11,197 nucleotides of DNA from Cudoniella acicularis (taxonomy: Eukaryota; Ascomycota; Leotiomycetes; Helotiales; Helotiaceae), in the NCBI GenBank assembly GCA_013054445.1, contig JAAMPI010001708.1, forward strand, positions 1 to 11,197, given 5' to 3'. Both the position numbers and the translations under genes were made by a program. The number at the start of each line of letters is the position of its first letter. Position 1 is the stretch's first letter. The notes beneath the pieces were generated by a model, which ran no database searches, was not told where the DNA came from, and was given only the letters and a program-made list of their open reading frames with translations. Shown here piece after piece: positions 7,557-11,197 of the stretch.

Positions 7557-8769
7557 TTAATCCGCAAGGGGTTCTGGAAGTTCAGACTTTTCTTCATTTT
7601 TTGGAGCTGCAGCTGCTGCAGGTTGAGCTGCGGGCTGAGAAGGCGCGACCTTTTTAGCACTAACTTTTGCGCTGACTAGTGTGATCGATGCAGTGTCCGG
7701 AGTGTGGATGCTTGCTAGAGGAATGACTGAGGATGCCTTTCTATTTATTCTTGGTAGGGCGGGATCATGATGCTCTCCGTTAACAGCCTCGTATTCCAAG
7801 GCCTTCACCAATTTGTACAGAAGGACTGCCAATACCGTGCCCGCAATTGGTCCAACCCAATAGATCCAATGATATGAGGTGAAGGAGCGATTGACGATGC
7901 ATGGCGCAAGAGATCGAGCAGGGTTTAGAGAACCGCCAGTCCAGAAAACGCCTGAGAGAAATGTCAGGAATCGTGACTCCTCTGAGATGTGTCGGGAAGA
8001 CTTACCAACGAGCTCTCCTATGAACAAAGACAATCCGATGCCAATAGGAGCAAGGTATGTGCCAGTATGCTTCTCAGCTGCTAACATGAAAATTGTAAAA
8101 ACAAGCTGAGACGTCAAAAGCATTTCGATGACCACGCCTTGGGCAGGGCTTATTCCTCCTCCAAGCTCTGTGGCAACATGGAGACCACCGTCGAAAAGTG
8201 CTTCGACCATGTAGGCAGCTGCTATCGTTCCGACTATTTGGGCAACAGAGAGAAGTGCGCATCGAGCCCAAGTGATGGCCCCAATTAGAGCCATTCCGAG
8301 AGAGACCTGTAGAATAACATCAATCGGTTAGCAGGCGCTCTCTATTGAATCACTGGCATGATTGGAATTTGAGTGATGCTGGATGGGCATTGGTGTAATA
8401 ACTTACCACGGGGTTGAATAAGGCACCACTGATTCGAAAAAAAGTCGAGGCAAAGACAACCAAACTGAAGCCGGCAGAGACAGCAATGTATAGTAAAAGC
8501 TGCGGTGATTTTGAATCTGTACCAGTAGACGCGCCTGCACCTTCCTTCTTATTTGTGGAAGCAGCGCCGGCCTCACCACCAGCAAAGGCGAAAAAGATGA
8601 AGAAAATGGTGCCGATGAGCTCTCCGATAACAGCGACAACATGACCGCGAGCTCCCTCAGGGAGAGATCCGAAGATGTCTCTGAACGCATGCTTCAGCGG
8701 GTCGGCCTTTGAGAGGACGGTGGAATGGCGGTTGATGTTCATTGTCGGAACACGCTCAAGGAGATCCAT
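7557..8769 (-). CDS. Aquaporin (major intrinsic protein), NPV/NPA type
   Basis: Exons 8769-8407, 8306-8006 and 7951-7557 encode 352 residues. Intron 1 (8307-8406) has GTAAGT, branch CTAACC and ACAG; intron 2 (7952-8005) has GTAAGT, CTGAC and CTCAG. A TAA lies just upstream of the ATG, fixing the start (a second Met lies ten codons in). The MIP fold shows six membrane segments: ~42-68, ~88-112, ~134-158, ~178-200, ~205-222 and ~246-268. The first pore loop is GALFNPV (residues 115-121), an NPA variant interrupted by intron 1; the second is GGSLNPARSLAP with NPA at 231-233 and the selectivity-filter Arg 234. The hydrophilic N-tail (~40 residues) and long C-tail (~80 residues, Ala/Pro/Lys-rich near the end) suit a regulated fungal channel. 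It should conduct water, perhaps other small solutes; which fungal subgroup is uncertain. No lesion was found, unlike its neighbours. Confidence 0.9.
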
Positions 8770-9561
8770 CTTGAAGAACAATTAGTGTAGGGCTTTTGAA
8801 ATATAGGTCTAAGTTTTAGGTGGGCGTAATGATAGTCCTACAAAGTGTTAAATATCTCCAATTAAGAGAATAGCAACAATGAGGATTTGATGCTCTGTTG
8901 TGAGAATGAGACGGAAGGGGAGGGAAGGTTGTACCCGTCTGCCTGCATTCTGTGATGGAAGGAGCACATGTAGTGCTTGCACTTGCCTGCCAGCTTGCCA
9001 TCGGCACCTGCACTCGCGGCTCCTACCTAGTCAACAAGCCGCAACGGGCTTGTAAATAAATCCCCAGAAGGGAGGAACGATGAAAGAGGGGACGGCTGAT
9101 GTTCATCAACGCAGCGTGTTTCGGAAGAGCAAATACTTGCCCAGATCGTGATATTCGCAACCGTTTATGAATCAGGAAAATTTATAGGCAAGTCTTGCTG
9201 AGTTCGTCAGTTATTACGCGAATAACTATGAATGAAGAAAGGAGAAAGACGACGCGAAAGAATGAGAGAACTTGATGCCCGAGACTGAGGGAGCCTTGGC
9301 TCAAAATGGGGCAACTTTTGGCGAAATTAGCTTCTTCCACTCCTCAAACGCGGACATTGAAGGCATCGGCTGCCAAGACTGGTGAATACTGAACGCGAAG
9401 ACGAGGAAGTAGAGTGATGGACACCTTATTCGGGTATTGTGGCAGTAATACTTAGTACTTGTACAGACAACGCTCCCGCAAGGTTTCTGCCACAGTCTTG
9501 AATCTGGATTCCTGCCAAAATTCTACCAAAGCCGCTATTTCCCCGCCCTTTTATACAACTC
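8770..9561. other. Intergenic: aquaporin upstream region and hydrolase 3' flank
   Basis: About 790 nt between two minus-strand genes. The left part is the aquaporin promoter. Two AGGGG pentamers (8916-8920, 9087-9091), which read CCCCT on the aquaporin strand, match the fungal stress-response element core. Such pentamers are expected by chance, so this is weak. No ORF with coding character; the 8816-9013 minus-strand ORF has no domain. Confidence 0.45.
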
Positions 9562-10922
9562 CTACTCCCACATCCTGAACAACGAGTTATTATTCACATC
9601 ACCTAGAGGACAAATCTGACTTCCAATGATCCCAGACATACCGCCTTTTCGATCAATGAACCACAACAAGTTCGGGTATCCGCCCCAATTCATGGTGCCA
9701 GCTCTTCGTCCACCTGGATTGTCATTGAGGGATATCATTCCGCCGAGACCGTATGTGACTTCGATTCCACGAGGTATACCCCCATATGCTTCATTCAACT
9801 CTGAGATTTCCAACATCTGGTTGAATGCCTTCTTTGCCTCAGGTGTGAGGTGATCTTGGAACATCAAATCGACCGTGGTCTTCTTCAAAATCTTCTCATC
9901 GTCTTTGCAGATACTGTGCAACAACTTTTGATAATCGAGTGGCGAACCGAAACTGCCGGCCCCTCCTTGGCTATCGGGCGTCTCCAAGTTCCAGACACGA
10001 TCATCGGTGTACTCCACTATACCCTCTAGGTCGATAGCCGTACCCATCTCATTAATTCCACCACCCCGCAGACTCATGTCTGTTAGTTTCTCAAAAACGG
10101 CCGGGTTGCGCTTGGGATGAAATGTCATGCTCTTGACGCCTAACCCGCCCCATGTATTCTCGTTCACGTATTCTTCCAACGTGGTTCCTGTGACTCGCTC
10201 CACCATAGCGCCAGCCCAATCGATACCTACACCATACTCCCAGGCTTCCCCTGGAGCAAAAAGCAACGGGAATTTGAACTCTTCCGTGAGGGACCTCTGA
10301 ACATTCAAAGTTGGCTCGCCAATTATTTGTGCACCGTAGCGCGCCATCACTGGATCTTTTGGACGGTAAGCATATTTTCATTCTCTAATATACGGAGGAC
10401 TTACTGAAGACGGCATAGGAGAGGCCAGATAAATGTGTAAGGAGATGTCTGCTCAGTTGATTAGTTTCCAACAAGAAAACTATTAAACAAGAGGTACTGA
10501 CCTCAAAGTAACTGTCTTCTTATTTCAACAAGAATCGGTTTACCGTTATTACTCTCATCAAAACCAGTCAGAATTTTGACATCCTTGAATTCAGGGAGGA
10601 TTCCGGTAATGTCATCTTCTAATTTCAACAGGCCCTTCTCGACACATTGCATGACGGCAACAGTTGTAGGAAGCTTGGTGCATGATGCAAGCCACATCGT
10701 CGCATCTAACGTCAATGGATCAGGTTTCGATAAATCTTTCAGGGAGCGACGCCCGAAGACCTTCTCGTAGCGGAGTTTTCCTGCTTTTGTTAGCTGCGAG
10801 AAATCATAAAGGGGGAGCGGAACCAGCATACCTTCCTTATCCTCACCAACAAGGATAGTTCCGGGGATCTCCCTATTCTTACATGCCCTTTCGACCCTCT
10901 CTTCAAAGGTTTCACTAGCCAT
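9562..10922 (-). CDS. Beta-lactamase-fold serine hydrolase / transesterase (LovD-like), with apparent 1-nt frameshift
   Basis: Exons 10922-10832, 10780-10502, 10448-10405 and 10355-9562. Introns: 10781-10831 (GTATGC, GCTAAC, GCAG), 10449-10501 (GTCAGT, ACTAAT, GCAG) and 10356-10404 (GTAAGT, AAG acceptor). Length ~402 residues fits the family. Catalytic signature: SCTK at residues 63-66 (nucleophile Ser, Lys two turns later), the Tyr-containing WEYGVGIDWAG, and WGGYPN near the C-terminus. N-terminal IPGTILVGEDKEG, LLTHLSGLSYAVF and TFHPKRNP are also family-typical. The spliced length is one base short of a multiple of three: after ILVEIR the expected TVTLRHLLTH is encoded one frame over, so a base seems lost near 10517-10521. 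Using the GT at 10511-10512 as donor would restore frame and drop about four residues. Family members hydrolyse or transfer acyl groups on esters and amides; the substrate is unknown and no polyketide cluster is visible nearby. Confidence 0.85.
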
Positions 10923-11197
10923 CTTGACGTATTTTGCTTCAAGTGTTTTCGATTTTTTCAAGTTTGTTGTTCCTTTGAAACTGCATCTTCGAGTTCTCTT
11001 TGATCCTTTTCCGACGCCTCTGAATGTCTCACAGCAGGCACGATCTTTCTCCAGACTTTCCAAACTTTTAAATATTTCGAATTTGTAGCTCTCGTTCCCC
11101 CTCTCGTTCCCCCTCTCGTTCCCTCTCCTTTTCGGCCTGAGTCAGAACAGCAGAGAATCCCCTGTTCAATCAACGTCTTACAAATCCAAACAGCAGG
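10923..11197 (-). promoter_or_regulatory. Upstream region of the hydrolase gene
   Basis: The minus-strand frame remains open upstream of the chosen ATG (to about 11063) but without an ATG, and the family N-terminus (short helix, then IPG.ILV..DK) begins only a few residues after the ATG at 10922. I therefore treat this as leader and promoter. It contains a triplicated 12-mer at 11089-11123. Promoter elements themselves are not identifiable. Confidence 0.35.
11089..11123. repeat. Three head-to-tail copies of ctctcgttcccc
   Basis: Copies at 11089-11100, 11101-11112 and 11113-11123; the third is one C short. On the hydrolase strand it reads as purine-rich ggggaacgagag, about 170-200 nt upstream of the ATG. 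It could be slippage, or a pyrimidine/purine promoter tract of the kind common in fungi. Confidence 0.7.

Noticed and set aside
5234..10922. Secondary-metabolite cluster (MFS exporter plus LovD-like transesterase)
   Set aside because: No polyketide synthase, peptide synthetase, tailoring enzyme or cluster regulator is in the window, the MFS gene is dead, and LovD-like proteins are common outside clusters.
10923..11063. N-terminal extension of the hydrolase frame
   Set aside because: No ATG in the extension, and the family N-terminus begins just after the Met at 10922.

Overview
The window reads as genomic DNA of a filamentous ascomycete (Pezizomycotina). Genes are split by short introns of about 50-100 nt with GT...YAG ends and CTAAC/CTGAC-like branch sites. 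Intergenic spaces are long, and the recognisable families are typical fungal ones: a DHA2-like MFS transporter, a fungal aquaporin, and a LovD-type beta-lactamase-fold hydrolase. The species cannot be named from the sequence. All exon boundaries given here were worked out by eye from splice motifs, frame continuity and family resemblance.

Layout: 1-779 no gene seen. 780-1600 (+) a two-exon polytopic membrane protein of unknown function. 1601-3133 a gene-poor stretch holding a degenerate tandem repeat of about 60-72 bp. 3134-4805 (+) a gene for a secreted, Asp/Lys-rich, internally repeated protein. Only its first half (3134-3771) can be read; the second half has lost its reading continuity. 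4806-5233 spacer with a degenerate short repeat. 5234-7161 (-) an almost complete DHA2-like MFS transporter gene with five in-frame stops, hence a pseudogene. 7557-8769 (-) an intact three-exon aquaporin whose first NPA box reads NPV. 9562-10922 (-) a four-exon serine hydrolase of the fungal beta-lactamase/transesterase (LovD-like) family. It carries an apparent 1-nt deletion that a weak alternative splice donor could bypass. The right edge carries a 12-bp motif repeated three times upstream of that gene.

The common theme is lesions: at least three of the five genes are disrupted, and the membrane-protein gene may have lost a C-terminal tail at a TAG. Stops in the MFS gene and differences between tandem repeat copies are mostly C:G to T:A changes, as expected for RIP or cytosine deamination. 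The frameshifts are single-base losses in or next to A-rich tracts, which could be real decay or assembly indels. No mobile-element ORF, RNA gene or CRISPR array was seen. Apart from two adjacent membrane transport genes (MFS remnant and aquaporin), nothing shows that these genes act in one pathway. The most distinctive item is the Asp/Lys-rich repeat protein: a signal peptide, a dibasic site, small phase-0 exons and about six repeats with an aromatic NPLxxF-type core. I cannot assign it to any family.
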